DNA of 64,000 nucleotides. Origin: Rhodanobacteraceae bacterium (GTDB taxonomy: Bacteria > Pseudomonadota > Gammaproteobacteria > Xanthomonadales > Ahniellaceae). The first letter of the stretch is position 1, and each line of letters starts with the position of its first letter. Of the stretch, positions 35,783 to 44,998 are shown piece after piece. A model generated the notes under the pieces. The model worked only from the letters and a program-made list of their open reading frames with translations. It was not told the origin of the DNA and ran no database searches. Where the stretch lies: the NCBI GenBank assembly GCA_016708465.1, contig JADJFT010000001.1, forward strand, positions 310,001-374,000, written 5' to 3'. The position numbers and the translations under genes were made by a program.

Positions 35783-38263
35783 TCAGCCCCAAAGCAAACG
35801 CGCTGCCAACCACGCTGGCGTGCCGAGGTAGTAGGCAATGCGGGTGAGGTATTCGAGGGTGCGACGGATCGGCAAGGTGGCATGTCGATCAGCGAGGAAA
35901 GCCAGCGTGACGATTAACTCGATAGCGAATCGCATGCCGGCGGCGAAAAGCATCAGGCCAAGTGACCAAGCCGCCCACCAGATCATCAGGCCGGTGAGCC
36001 ATGCGCCCAATCCGTAGGTGTACAACTCACCAAACGTGCCGCCAAAGGTGATGTGCTGATGCAATCGAAACGCAACGAGTGCAGGAAGCAGCGGAAACAG
36101 CACGAACTTCACGGCGCTGTTGTCCCACCGGCGATGGCGAATCACCGCATGGTGTGCTGCGAATTCGGCGACGCGCGCTGACAATGGATCGGCCCATGGT
36201 GCGCCAGCACCGGCAGCGACGAGCAAGCTAGCGAACGCCTGCGGATTTGCTAACGACAACGTCATCGGCCAGCGCTTGCCGGTCACCAGCGCCAGTTGCA
36301 AGGCGGCACCAGGGCCGCCGGCCCAGACCGCGTGCAAGGATTCGATGCGCGCCAGTGGAATCTCGATGCGCTGCGTCGCTTGCTCGCACACCAAGACATC
36401 GCCATCGATACGCGCCGCTACGGTATGGATGCGCCGGACTGCCCAAGCCAGCAGCAATGGCAGCGCCACACCGAGCACAACGCCGCGCACCTGGATCAAC
36501 GAATTCACCTGAAAGCCGTCCAGCACCCACATGCGCCACGTCAGCCATGCCAGCGCGAGCGCCGCGCTCACGCGTAGCACGATCACGACATACCGCCAAA
36601 GTGGCGTCAGCAAGACCACATCGAACGGGTCGCTGACCGTTGCCGCAGCAAGCGGCTCCAGCCCGGTGACTGTCGTGATCGCCCGATCGCGACGCCATCC
36701 AGCCGCTGCCGCAAGCCCGAGCAGGAACAGCAGCGCGGTGCGACCGACCCAATCGCCCCAGCGCAGCATCAGTGTTGGCATCGGCGGACGCAGTGGGATC
36801 TCACCGACGAGCACCGCTTGCTGGCCCATTTCAGTGCTTGCGATGACACTTCCGGTCTCGTCGATGATCGCGCTCAGTCCATTGGTTGTCGCGCGCAACT
36901 GTGGCAAACGAGTTTCGATGCTGCGGAAAGCGGCGACCGCCAGATGCAAGCGTGCGCCCTGCGGATACGCGGTAAACCACGAATCGTTGGACAATCCGAG
37001 CAAGGCTTCGGCACCCAGCCGAGCACCATCGATTGCCAGTTGCGGATGCACGTCATCGAGGCAGATCATTGGGACCACGTTGGCCTCGCGGCCATCGGCG
37101 GTATGCACCGGGAACGTGCGGGCGCCGGTCCCTGGCTGCCAGTTTCCCGCCCATGGCAACAGCCGGCGGACAAGGTCAAAGTCAAGCCACGACGGCACTT
37201 TTTCGGTGAATGGAAACAAATGCGTCTTGCGATAATGCCCAAGCAGGCCGCGCGCGGGTTCGAGGAAGGCAGCGGCGTTGTATTCGCCCTGTTCATCGCG
37301 GTCATAGGTGCCGAATACCAACGGCACCCCCAACGCCGCGATGAAATCACGAATCTCTTGATCCAACGCCTCACCATCGCTGCTTTTCGGAACCCCGAAC
37401 GTGGTCGGATAAATCGTCTCGGACCACAACAACGCATCCGCGCCTTGCTCGCGCACCGCAAACTCGGACATCGCGAAATGCGTGTCGAGCACATGCCGCA
37501 CCGCTGCGTAGCTGCCGTGCTCTTGTCGCCGGTGTTCGAGGTCAGTGATGTTGGACTGGATCAATCCGACGCGTAGCGCATTTGCCGGTGCCGCATGTGC
37601 TTCACGCACGCTTTCCAGCCGCCACGTGCCGTAGCCCCACAGCACGCCGACGCCGAGCACGGCGACAGCCAACGGTTGCAGCGCGGCGCGGAGCAATGGT
37701 CGGGCGCGTGGTCGAACGCGGGCGATTGCTTCGTTGACCAACAACAACAAGAACGTGAGCCCAGCAGCGCCACCCACGTCGGCCGCTTGTCGCAGCGTCT
37801 CGGCAGGATGCAGCCCGTGGCCCAAGGTGTCGCCAAGCATCTTCGGGAACAACCATTCGCAGCCAACCCACGCTGACGCACCGGCGAGCGCCAAAACAAC
37901 GGAATGATGCCGCCGTGCCGCCCACTGCCGGACCAGTGCGAACGCGAGGAATTGCGGTTGCAACAGCGGTCCGAGGAGCACCAGAATCACGACTGCAGGC
38001 AGCGCTTGGATACCGACGTAGGTGCCAAATGCGGCGCCGAACCAGTGAAAGACCGCGAGTTGAAAGCCGGCAGCCATCAGTGCAGCACTAACCAAGGTGC
38101 TGGCAAACCCATCTAGGCGACTGAGCATGAGCAGCCAAGGCACCAAGGCGACGAAGCCAAGTGGCCAAGCGTTGCCGCCTTCGGCATAGCGACCGAGCAA
38201 CAGGCTGCTTGCCACGATCGCGGCGAATTGCATCAGCCATTCACGCGTCCTGTGGCGCGGCAA
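35783..38263 (-). CDS. Apolipoprotein N-acyltransferase-like protein with an extra C-terminal membrane domain
   Basis: 826 residues, about 300 longer than ordinary Lnt (about 510). Residues 1-230 form a membrane domain. The next 270 form a carbon-nitrogen hydrolase domain with a plausible Glu-Lys-Cys triad: LLWSETIYP, GHYRKTHLFPF and VPMICLDDVHP. The Cys context is Cys-Leu-Asp-Asp rather than the usual Cys-Tyr-Glu. The remainder adds about five membrane segments flanking a soluble PH-like stretch (RIDGDVLVCEQATQRIEIPL). Lnt adds the third acyl chain to lipoproteins. Whether this is the main Lnt or a paralogue cannot be told. It converges on the ThDP gene and follows a gene of unknown function. 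Confidence 0.75.
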   Translation of the reverse strand: MPRHRTREWLMQFAAIVASSLLLGRYAEGGNAWPLGFVALVPWLLMLSRLDGFASTLVSAALMAAGFQLAVFHWFGAAFGTYVGIQALPAVVILVLLGPLLQPQFLAFALVRQWAARRHHSVVLALAGASAWVGCEWLFPKMLGDTLGHGLHPAETLRQAADVGGAAGLTFLLLLVNEAIARVRPRARPLLRAALQPLAVAVLGVGVLWGYGTWRLESVREAHAAPANALRVGLIQSNITDLEHRRQEHGSYAAVRHVLDTHFAMSEFAVREQGADALLWSETIYPTTFGVPKSSDGEALDQEIRDFIAALGVPLVFGTYDRDEQGEYNAAAFLEPARGLLGHYRKTHLFPFTEKVPSWLDFDLVRRLLPWAGNWQPGTGARTFPVHTADGREANVVPMICLDDVHPQLAIDGARLGAEALLGLSNDSWFTAYPQGARLHLAVAAFRSIETRLPQLRATTNGLSAIIDETGSVIASTEMGQQAVLVGEIPLRPPMPTLMLRWGDWVGRTALLFLLGLAAAAGWRRDRAITTVTGLEPLAAATVSDPFDVVLLTPLWRYVVIVLRVSAALALAWLTWRMWVLDGFQVNSLIQVRGVVLGVALPLLLAWAVRRIHTVAARIDGDVLVCEQATQRIEIPLARIESLHAVWAGGPGAALQLALVTGKRWPMTLSLANPQAFASLLVAAGAGAPWADPLSARVAEFAAHHAVIRHRRWDNSAVKFVLFPLLPALVAFRLHQHITFGGTFGELYTYGLGAWLTGLMIWWAAWSLGLMLFAAGMRFAIELIVTLAFLADRHATLPIRRTLEYLTRIAYYLGTPAWLAARLLWG

Positions 38264-38314
38264 TCGGGTGCCGCGAGGCGCGCCGCTCAGGGACGATCCA
38301 TCGCGTATCAGAAC

Positions 38315-39034
38315 TCAGGATTGCGCAGGCGGCACGATGATTTCGCGGATCGGCAGTCCCGGCGGCGCCAGTTCCGGTGGCACGACACGGTTCTCCGGAA
38401 TCGCCACAGGCTTGCCATGTTCATCAAAAAGCTGCACGTCCGGTGCGAACATCAGGATCGGTTCGATGTCCTCACCCTGATCGGTGACCTGATGGTGACG
38501 GACGTAGCCAGCCGGCAATTCAAAATCCGGTGGAACCGCAAGCCCAACCATTGAAGGACTCGTGCCGGGTGGGTTGAACGCAGCGATACCGGTCTTCACT
38601 CCCGATTCGCGCAAGGCATCGATCAATTCGGCCATCGTCGGCTCAGCATCGCCCGGTTTGAAATAACTCGCCAAATCGTCGGCATCCTGGTTCGGCGCGG
38701 TGAAATCAGCATCGCTTTCTCCGAGAACATTTGTCGAGGCGACTACAGGACGGATCGGCATCACCCGCAATCGAGTCGCCGGTTTTACTTCAGCCGACTT
38801 GATGGTCACAACCTTGACTTGGTTTGAATCGATCGCATCGCCGATTGCGGCGACCGAGGTTGACCGATCGTTGGTATCGGGCAGCAAACAGTAAGCGCCC
38901 GACAACGCCGCAATCGCAAGCACCGGAACGATCCAGCGACGCAACGCAGCGCTGGACCGTTGCTGGCGGAGCACACGCACATCGTCGCTGTTCACATCGG
39001 ACAGCGACCTGCCGTGATCACTCGGCTTGCTCAT
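38315..39034 (-). CDS. Single-pass membrane/periplasmic protein of unknown function
   Basis: 239 residues from ATG 39034. A basic N-terminal cytoplasmic segment of about 33 residues precedes one membrane helix (WIVPVLAIAALSGAYCLLP). The periplasmic part is acidic and Pro-rich (VVPPELAPPGLPIREIIVPP at the end) with no motif I recognise. It lies between the Lnt-like gene (52 bases downstream) and the SGNH hydrolase (27 bases upstream), all on the same strand. No function is proposed. Confidence 0.7.
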   Translation of the reverse strand: MSKPSDHGRSLSDVNSDDVRVLRQQRSSAALRRWIVPVLAIAALSGAYCLLPDTNDRSTSVAAIGDAIDSNQVKVVTIKSAEVKPATRLRVMPIRPVVASTNVLGESDADFTAPNQDADDLASYFKPGDAEPTMAELIDALRESGVKTGIAAFNPPGTSPSMVGLAVPPDFELPAGYVRHHQVTDQGEDIEPILMFAPDVQLFDEHGKPVAIPENRVVPPELAPPGLPIREIIVPPAQS

Positions 39035-39060
39035 GGGCAGACCTTGATCGACCCTGCCGC

Positions 39061-40146
39061 TTAGGGTGCGGTCGGGTTGAACACCGAGATCGTCCAACCC
39101 ATGCGCTCGTGTCCATAGTTTTTCCAGATCGGGCTCTTGCCACCGCTGAAACTGGTGTAGCGCGGTGCGCCGGTGCCGGTACTACCACCCCAGAGGCCAG
39201 CGCTGACGGTACCGCCGGTATATGTCGGATGCACGTCGTCGGACTGGATGTAGTCATAGCTGCTCGACGCCGTCACGAGTTTGACGTTGGCATCGCGCAA
39301 CGTCGACTTCAATGTTGAAGTGATACGCGTGACATAGGCACTCTCGGTATCGCCAGCCAGGTAACGCAACGCCGTCGAATCGATCGCGCCGTCACCATTG
39401 CTGTCGTAGTCGGCGCCCATAAACTCGGCGAAGCTGTCGCCACACTTGAAGCCTTTCTGGCGCGCGTAATCGCACATCCAATAATTCATCTTCGTCAGGT
39501 AAGGCAGGAATCGGTCACGCAAGTTGACGGTCGCACCGGTCGTGGCGTCCTTGCACTTGCTCTGCACGTTATCGGCGTTGTAGCCCGGGTAGTAGACGTT
39601 CGAGATGACCTTGAGCTTGACGTTGGCGTGGGCGTTGGCGTTGATGTAGTCCATGGCTGCGGCGACATTGGTCTTGCAGTTGTTCAATGCCGTCTGCATG
39701 CCACTGTAACTGCAGGTGCCGGTTTGATCCTTGAACGCAGTACGCGCCTGCAGTCCATCGTTGCCACACATTTCAAACGTGACGACGCGGGTACTGCTAG
39801 CCTGCATGTACGAGCGTTCGGCTACAATTTTGTTGTTGTAAACGTCGGAGGCGATCGCGCCGGATTTTGCACGGCGGATACTCTCAATATCGGCATTCCA
39901 CAGCGCCGACAGATATTCGGCATCGACCGTGGGTGCCGAGAACTTTGCGGCTTTGCTGACCGAACCGTTGTAGCCGGCATAGATCGAGTCGCCATAGGCA
40001 ACGACGCGATACTTGGCGGTGGTACCGGCACGGTCAACCGTCCAAGAGACGTTCTGATTCAGCGTGCTGGCCCAGGTCGATGTACCGAACACCAAGATGG
40101 CCGCAGCCGACAACAGCCGCAAACGGCGGTAACGAAGAGTTTTCAT
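39061..40146 (-). CDS. Secreted SGNH/GDSL-family hydrolase with an EF-hand-like loop
   Basis: 361 residues with a signal peptide cleaved near residue 27 (LLSAAAILVFGTSTWA). SGNH blocks are block I VVAYGDSIYAGYNG (nucleophile Ser), block III EMCGNDGLQ (Asn), and block V DDVHPTYTGG (Asp and His). This indicates an esterase, lipase or polysaccharide deacetylase. About residue 250 the sequence DYDSNGDGAIDS fits an EF-hand/dockerin calcium loop. Six cysteines suggest disulfides. The substrate is unknown. The upstream gap (40147-40219) holds its promoter region, next to the aroA terminator. Confidence 0.8.
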   Translation of the reverse strand: MKTLRYRRLRLLSAAAILVFGTSTWASTLNQNVSWTVDRAGTTAKYRVVAYGDSIYAGYNGSVSKAAKFSAPTVDAEYLSALWNADIESIRRAKSGAIASDVYNNKIVAERSYMQASSTRVVTFEMCGNDGLQARTAFKDQTGTCSYSGMQTALNNCKTNVAAAMDYINANAHANVKLKVISNVYYPGYNADNVQSKCKDATTGATVNLRDRFLPYLTKMNYWMCDYARQKGFKCGDSFAEFMGADYDSNGDGAIDSTALRYLAGDTESAYVTRITSTLKSTLRDANVKLVTASSSYDYIQSDDVHPTYTGGTVSAGLWGGSTGTGAPRYTSFSGGKSPIWKNYGHERMGWTISVFNPTAP

Positions 40147-40219
40147 GATTTCCCTCCCGAGGAAATGGTTTTGTCGTCAATTTTTCGCCTCCAGCAATAC
40201 CGCTGGCGACAACTACCCC

Positions 40220-40248
40220 AAAACAAAAACAAGGCCCGTCGCCGGGCC
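40220..40248 (-). terminator. Rho-independent terminator of the serC-serA-pheA-aroA operon
   Basis: On the minus strand, GGCCCG (40243-40248), loop GCGA, CGGGCC (40233-40238) is followed by TTGTTTTTGTTTT (A-rich tract 40220-40232 on the plus strand). It is located about 90 bases after the aroA stop. Confidence 0.85.
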
Positions 40249-40334
40249 CTGAGCAAATCCGAACGGGACCGTATGGTGCTATCGGTTCATTGTCACGACG
40301 CATTGCAACATCGTGATGCAGATCGCAGTTCGCG

Positions 40335-41657
40335 CTAGCCGATGTGCCTGGCGGTGAGACCGAATCCGATCGAAGTCGTCAGCTCAACAAAGCCTGGGAA
40401 GGAAGTAGCGACATTGTCGCAATCGTCGATGATCACGGCGGCAGACGCGAGTTGACCAGCGATCGCGCTGCTCATCGCGATACGGTGATCGCCGTGGGCA
40501 TGCACGCGACCACCGGTGAGTGCGGTACCGCCATAAACGGTCGCGCCATCGTCGGTCTCGTCGATACGCGCGCCGAGCGCGCGCAAAGCGGCACTCATGG
40601 TCGCAAGTCGATCGCTTTCCTTGACGCGCAACTCAGCCGCACCGCGCACGATGGTGTCGCCTTCGGCAGCGGTCGCCGCCACGAACAATGCCGGAAACTC
40701 ATCGATCATGTCCGGAACGCGCGTGACCGGCACCTCGATACCGTGCAGTCGCGCATGTCGCACCCGCAAATCAGCGACCGACTCACCGCCCTGCATCGCT
40801 TCACGTTCGACGCGGATGTCCGCGCCCATATCGCGCAATGTCGCAAGCAAGCCAGTGCGACGCGGATTCATGCCAACTGCTTCAAGCACGAGATCTGAAC
40901 CGGGAATGATGCTGGCGGCCACCAGAAAAAAAGCGGCCGATGAGAAATCGGCTGGCACATCGATATCGCAGGCGCGAAGGCGTTGTCCGCCACGCAAAGT
41001 CGCATGTCCTGGTGCGTAGTCAATAACGACGCCGAACTGGCGCAGCATCGATTCGGTGTAGTCGCGCGTTGGATGGGGTTCGCGCACAATGGTTTCGCCT
41101 TCGGCATACAGGCCAGCCAGCAACAGCGCCGACTTCACCTGTGCCGATGCCACCGGCAAGGTGTAGTCGATCGCCAGCAATCGCTGCCCAGAACGAAGAT
41201 GCAGTGGTGGCAGGCCGCCTTCGGCGTCGATCCTGGCCCCCATGCTTGCCAATGGTTCGATGACGCGCCGCATCGGCCGCTTCGATAGCGACACATCACC
41301 GGTCAGAGTCGAGTCGAACGGTTGCGCCGCGAGCAAGCCGGCGAGCAACCGCATCGCGGTGCCGGCATTACCGCAGTCGAGCGTGGCATCGGTTCCACGC
41401 AGGCCATCGATGCCGACACCATGGACGACGCGCTCGCCCGCACTCGGGGCATAGATCTCGACGGCCGCTGCATGAAATAAAGCCGCAGTGGCCAAGGTGT
41501 CCTCGCCTTCGAGGAAGCCGGTAATGCGCGAAACACCATCGGCCAAGCTCGCGAACATGATCGCGCGGTGCGAGATCGATTTATCGCCAGGCACCCGAAT
41601 GCGACCACGCAAGGGTGATGCCGCAGCGGTCACGAACTGCAGACGGCCAGTGCTCAT
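40335..41657 (-). CDS. aroA: 3-phosphoshikimate 1-carboxyvinyltransferase (EPSP synthase)
   Basis: 440 residues. Motifs include VPGDKSISHRAIMFASLADG (substrate-binding Lys/Ser), LDCGNAGTAMRLLAGLLAAQ, TGDVSLSKRPMRRVIEPLAS and the C-terminal GDHRIAMSSAIAGQL. This is a standard EPSP synthase of the shikimate pathway. It begins 25 bases after pheA and is the last gene of the operon before the terminator at about 40220-40248. Confidence 0.95.
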   Translation of the reverse strand: MSTGRLQFVTAAASPLRGRIRVPGDKSISHRAIMFASLADGVSRITGFLEGEDTLATAALFHAAAVEIYAPSAGERVVHGVGIDGLRGTDATLDCGNAGTAMRLLAGLLAAQPFDSTLTGDVSLSKRPMRRVIEPLASMGARIDAEGGLPPLHLRSGQRLLAIDYTLPVASAQVKSALLLAGLYAEGETIVREPHPTRDYTESMLRQFGVVIDYAPGHATLRGGQRLRACDIDVPADFSSAAFFLVAASIIPGSDLVLEAVGMNPRRTGLLATLRDMGADIRVEREAMQGGESVADLRVRHARLHGIEVPVTRVPDMIDEFPALFVAATAAEGDTIVRGAAELRVKESDRLATMSAALRALGARIDETDDGATVYGGTALTGGRVHAHGDHRIAMSSAIAGQLASAAVIIDDCDNVATSFPGFVELTTSIGFGLTARHIG

Positions 41658-41682
41658 CGGACTGCGCTCTTCGGTGCCGGAT

Positions 41683-42538
41683 TCATGCCGGCAACACGGC
41701 GACCGGATAGGACCCCAATACGGTGAGTTGGTCGGTGACTGGACCCAGTTCGCTCAATGCCTGTTTCATGTTGTCGTCCTCGACATGGCCGTTCACATCG
41801 ATAAAAAATGCGTGCTGCCATTTCTTCTGGCGGGTCGGCCGCGACTCGATCCGAGTCATGCTGATGCCGTGTTTCGCGAGCGGTGCCAGCAGGTGATAGA
41901 GCGCGCCGGGCTGATCCTTCGCGATTAGCATCAATGAGGTCTTGTCGATACCGCTGGGCGAAAAAATATCGCGCCCGAGCACGACGAATCGCGAGGTGTT
42001 GTCGGGTCGGTCCTCGATTGGACCGGCAAGAATCTTGAGATCGTAGACACGCGCCGCACCTTCACCGGCGATCGCTGCCGAATCATCCGCGGTGCGCGCA
42101 CGCCTTGCCGCTTCGGCATTGCTCGACACCGGCACGCGTTCCGCATTCGGCAGGTGTTGACGCAGCCAATTGCGCGTCTGCCCGAGCGACTGCGGATGCG
42201 AAAATACCCGCTCGATGCGACACAAGTCGTCCGGGACCCAGAAATGCGATTTTCAATCGCTCCTGCTGCGCAAGGCAGGCAGAGATGATCTCGCGGAACA
42301 GCCTTACCATCTCCTCGTTCGACAAAGGCCCTTGGTTGCGGCCGATGACCATGCGCAGCACCTGCGCCTCACGTTCCGGACGATAGTAGTCGACGGCAGC
42401 CTTCAATGGCCCCTTGGCTTGGCCAACCTGACGAGCAAAATTTGCGCGCTCGGCAATCAGTTGCTGAATCGCACTATCAATTGCGTCGATCCGCGCCCGC
42501 ACCTCGGCCAGATTGGGTTTGGGCGCGTCCTCGCTCAT
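41683..42538 (-). pseudogene. pheA: Chorismate mutase/prephenate dehydratase with internal deletion
   Basis: The chorismate mutase domain is intact (LAEVRARIDAIDSAIQQLI, VDYYRPEREAQVLRMVIGRN), and the start of the prephenate dehydratase domain, LKIAFLGP, is present. The sequence then jumps out of frame to DLCRIERVFSHPQSLGQTRN. Compared with E. coli PheA, roughly 86 residues (about 260 bases) of the dehydratase domain are missing near plus coordinates 42226-42236. The rest, including RVPVSSNAEAARRA and the ACT domain (GISMTRIESRP), follows. The enzyme makes phenylpyruvate for Phe. The start overlaps the serA stop (ATGA). A collapsed assembly or a real deletion are both possible. Confidence 0.85.
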
Positions 42539-43695
42539 GCGATCACCCGTACCGACAACACGCCATCGATCGCGCGCAAGTGTTCGATAACGGCAGGGCC
42601 GACGTCATTGTCGACGTCAACCAGATTGTAGGCATGGTCACCGCGTGAGGCATTGTGCATTTGCGTAATATTGATCCCCGCTGCACCCAGCGTCGCCGAC
42701 AGTTGGCCGATCATATTCGGCTTGTTGGCGTTCGCTAAGCAGATGCGCGCCTTACCGGCACGATGCATGCGCGTGGTCGGGAAGTTCACACTGTTAACGA
42801 CGTTGCCGAACTCGAGAAATTCGCGCAGTTGGTCGACCACCATCAGCGCGCAATTTTCCTCGGCTTCTTCGGTCGACGCGCCGAGGTGCGGTAGGCCGAT
42901 CACGCGCGGATTACCTTGATATTCCGGTTTCGGGAAATCGGTGACATAACGACCAATACGACCATCGACGAGACCGGCCTTGATCGCATCGTGCGCGAGA
43001 ATGCCGTCACGTGAGAAGTTCAGTAGCACGACACCAGGCTTCACCGCATCCAGCGACGCCAGCGAAAACGAACCGCGGGTTGCGTCATTCAGTGGCACGT
43101 GAAAGCTGACGAAATCCGACGCCGCATAGACTTCGTTCATCGAGCCGGCCTTGATCACATCGGACGATAGAGCCCACGCGCCTTCGACGGTCATGTGCGG
43201 ATCGAAGCCGATGACGCGCATTCCAAGCGCGCGCGCTGCATTGGCGACGCGTACGCCGATCGCGCCGAGCCCAATCACGCCGAGTGTGCGACCGATCAGT
43301 TCGGACCCGACGAAGCGCTTTTTCTCCTTCTCCATCAATTCCTCGCCACCTTCAGTCGGCAGCGACGCCGAAAACGCGAGCGCATCGGAGATATTACGTG
43401 CCGACAACAGCATGCCCGCGAGCACCAACTCCTTTACGGCATTGGCATTCGCACCCGGGGCATTGAACACCGGTATGCCACGCTTGGACATCGCTGCTAC
43501 GGGGATATTGTTGGTGCCGGCACCTGCCCGCGCGATCGCCAGCACGGACGCAGGAATGTCGAGCGCATGCATGTCAGCGGATCGCACCAAGATCGCATCA
43601 GCGGTCTCCAGTGCGTCGATGATCTGATAGCGCTCGGCTGGCAAACGTTTGAGGCCATTCTGCGAGATATTGTTCAGAGTCTTGATCTTGTACAT
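42535..43695 (-). CDS. serA: D-3-phosphoglycerate dehydrogenase
   Basis: 386 residues, the short form with a C-terminal ACT domain (NMIGQLSATLGAAGINITQM) and no intervening domain. The NAD motif is TLGVIGLGAIGVRVANAARA. Catalytic-site segments are LNFSRDGILAHDA (Arg), the Asp/Glu region VTDFPKPEYQGNPRVIGLPH and HLGASTEEAEENCA (His). It carries out the first step of serine synthesis. It starts 9 bases after serC and overlaps pheA by four bases, so it is translationally linked to aromatic amino-acid genes. Confidence 0.93.
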   Translation of the reverse strand: MYKIKTLNNISQNGLKRLPAERYQIIDALETADAILVRSADMHALDIPASVLAIARAGAGTNNIPVAAMSKRGIPVFNAPGANANAVKELVLAGMLLSARNISDALAFSASLPTEGGEELMEKEKKRFVGSELIGRTLGVIGLGAIGVRVANAARALGMRVIGFDPHMTVEGAWALSSDVIKAGSMNEVYAASDFVSFHVPLNDATRGSFSLASLDAVKPGVVLLNFSRDGILAHDAIKAGLVDGRIGRYVTDFPKPEYQGNPRVIGLPHLGASTEEAEENCALMVVDQLREFLEFGNVVNSVNFPTTRMHRAGKARICLANANKPNMIGQLSATLGAAGINITQMHNASRGDHAYNLVDVDNDVGPAVIEHLRAIDGVLSVRVIA

Positions 43696-43704
43696 GGCAG
43701 TTCC

Positions 43705-44784
43705 TCAGCCATTTCGCTGCGCGAAGTCGCGCATGAAGGAAATCAATGCATCGACACCAGCCATCGGCATGGCGTTGTAAATACTGGCGCGCATGCCGCC
43801 GACCGATCGATGACCCTTGAGTGCCATCAGACCGGCAGCTTCGCTCTGTTTCAAGAAAGCATCGTCGTGGGCTTCATCGGCGAGGCGGAACGGCACGTTC
43901 ATGCGTGAGCGCGCGCTCACGTCGATCGGATTCGTGTAATAGCCCGAGCCATCGATGTAGTCGTATAGCTTGCGTGCCTTCTCGGCATTGCGTCGCCCCA
44001 TTTCGAGCAGACCGCCTTCGCGCTGCAACCACTGGAACGTCAGCCCTGCGAGATACCAACCGAAGGTGTTCGGCGTGTTCAACATCGAAGCTTCCTTGGC
44101 ATGCGCGGCATAGTTGAAAATGCCGGCGATATCGGCCGGGCAGCGCGCCAGCAAGTCCTCGCGCACGATCAACACGACCAGACCTGCAGCACCGATGTTC
44201 TTCTGGGCGCCGGCATAGATCAGACCGAACTTCGACACGTCGATCGGCTTCGACAAGATGTTCGAGGACATGTCCGCAAACAGCGGCACCGCACCGACAT
44301 CGGGAATGTCATGGAACTCGACACCTTGGATGGTTTCGTTCGGCGTGTAGTGCACATAGGCTGCGTTTGCGTCGAGTTGCCAATGCGCGTGCTCCGGAAG
44401 CTTGAAGAACTGGTCGGCTTCCGAGGTCGCGGCGACCCGCACCGTCGTGTACGGCTTGGCTTCCTTCGACGCTTTTTGGCCCCACTGGCCGGTCACGATG
44501 TAATCGGCACGGGTGCCGGCGGCGAAGTTCATCGGAATCTGAGCGAAGTGCTGAGTTGCACCGCCCTGCAGGAACAACACTTTGTAGTTCGCCGGAATCG
44601 CCATCAGTGCACGCAGATCGGCCTCGGCCTGCTCGGCAATCTGGATGAAGTGCTTGCCGCGATGACTGATCTCCATGACCGAAGCGCGGGCGCTCGACCA
44701 TTCGAGCATCTCGTCGCGCGCTTGCGTCAGCACGGGTTCCGGAATTGCTCCGGGGCCTGAGGAAAAGTTGTAGGCGCGGCTCAC
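43705..44784 (-). CDS. serC: Phosphoserine aminotransferase
   Basis: 359 residues starting at a GTG (44784) with AAAGGAG upstream and the canonical start [18 protein letters not shown]. The PLP lysine is in [18 protein letters not shown]. It converts phosphohydroxypyruvate to phosphoserine, and also acts in pyridoxal biosynthesis in some bacteria. It heads the operon serC-serA-pheA-aroA. A strong hairpin lies directly before its ribosome-binding site. Confidence 0.94.
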   Translation of the reverse strand: MSRAYNFSSGPGAIPEPVLTQARDEMLEWSSARASVMEISHRGKHFIQIAEQAEADLRALMAIPANYKVLFLQGGATQHFAQIPMNFAAGTRADYIVTGQWGQKASKEAKPYTTVRVAATSEADQFFKLPEHAHWQLDANAAYVHYTPNETIQGVEFHDIPDVGAVPLFADMSSNILSKPIDVSKFGLIYAGAQKNIGAAGLVVLIVREDLLARCPADIAGIFNYAAHAKEASMLNTPNTFGWYLAGLTFQWLQREGGLLEMGRRNAEKARKLYDYIDGSGYYTNPIDVSARSRMNVPFRLADEAHDDAFLKQSEAAGLMALKGHRSVGGMRASIYNAMPMAGVDALISFMRDFAQRNG

Positions 44785-44797
44785 AAACACTCCTTTG

Positions 44798-44817
44798 CGC
44801 TCCGCAGGAACGGAGCG
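44798..44817 (-). promoter_or_regulatory. Hairpin immediately upstream of the serC ribosome-binding site
   Basis: On the minus strand CGCTCCG, loop TTCCTG, CGGAGCG is a perfect 7-bp GC-rich stem ending one base before AAAGGAG of serC. It has no T-run, so it is not a terminator. It could influence translation initiation or mRNA stability. Confidence 0.35.
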
Positions 44818-44998
44818 ACTGTCGATGGGGAACCTGATGCGGGCCACGCACGCTGAAGTACACGGGCTAAACCGCAGACTGCCCGACCGTACCAGCGGAC
44901 ATTCGGGCAAGAAACCCAGGTGCCTGATTGACGGCGCCTACACGCTGCAGTGTCAGGATTTAGGCCTCGTTCGGGTCTTTGATCACGGAGGTACACCC

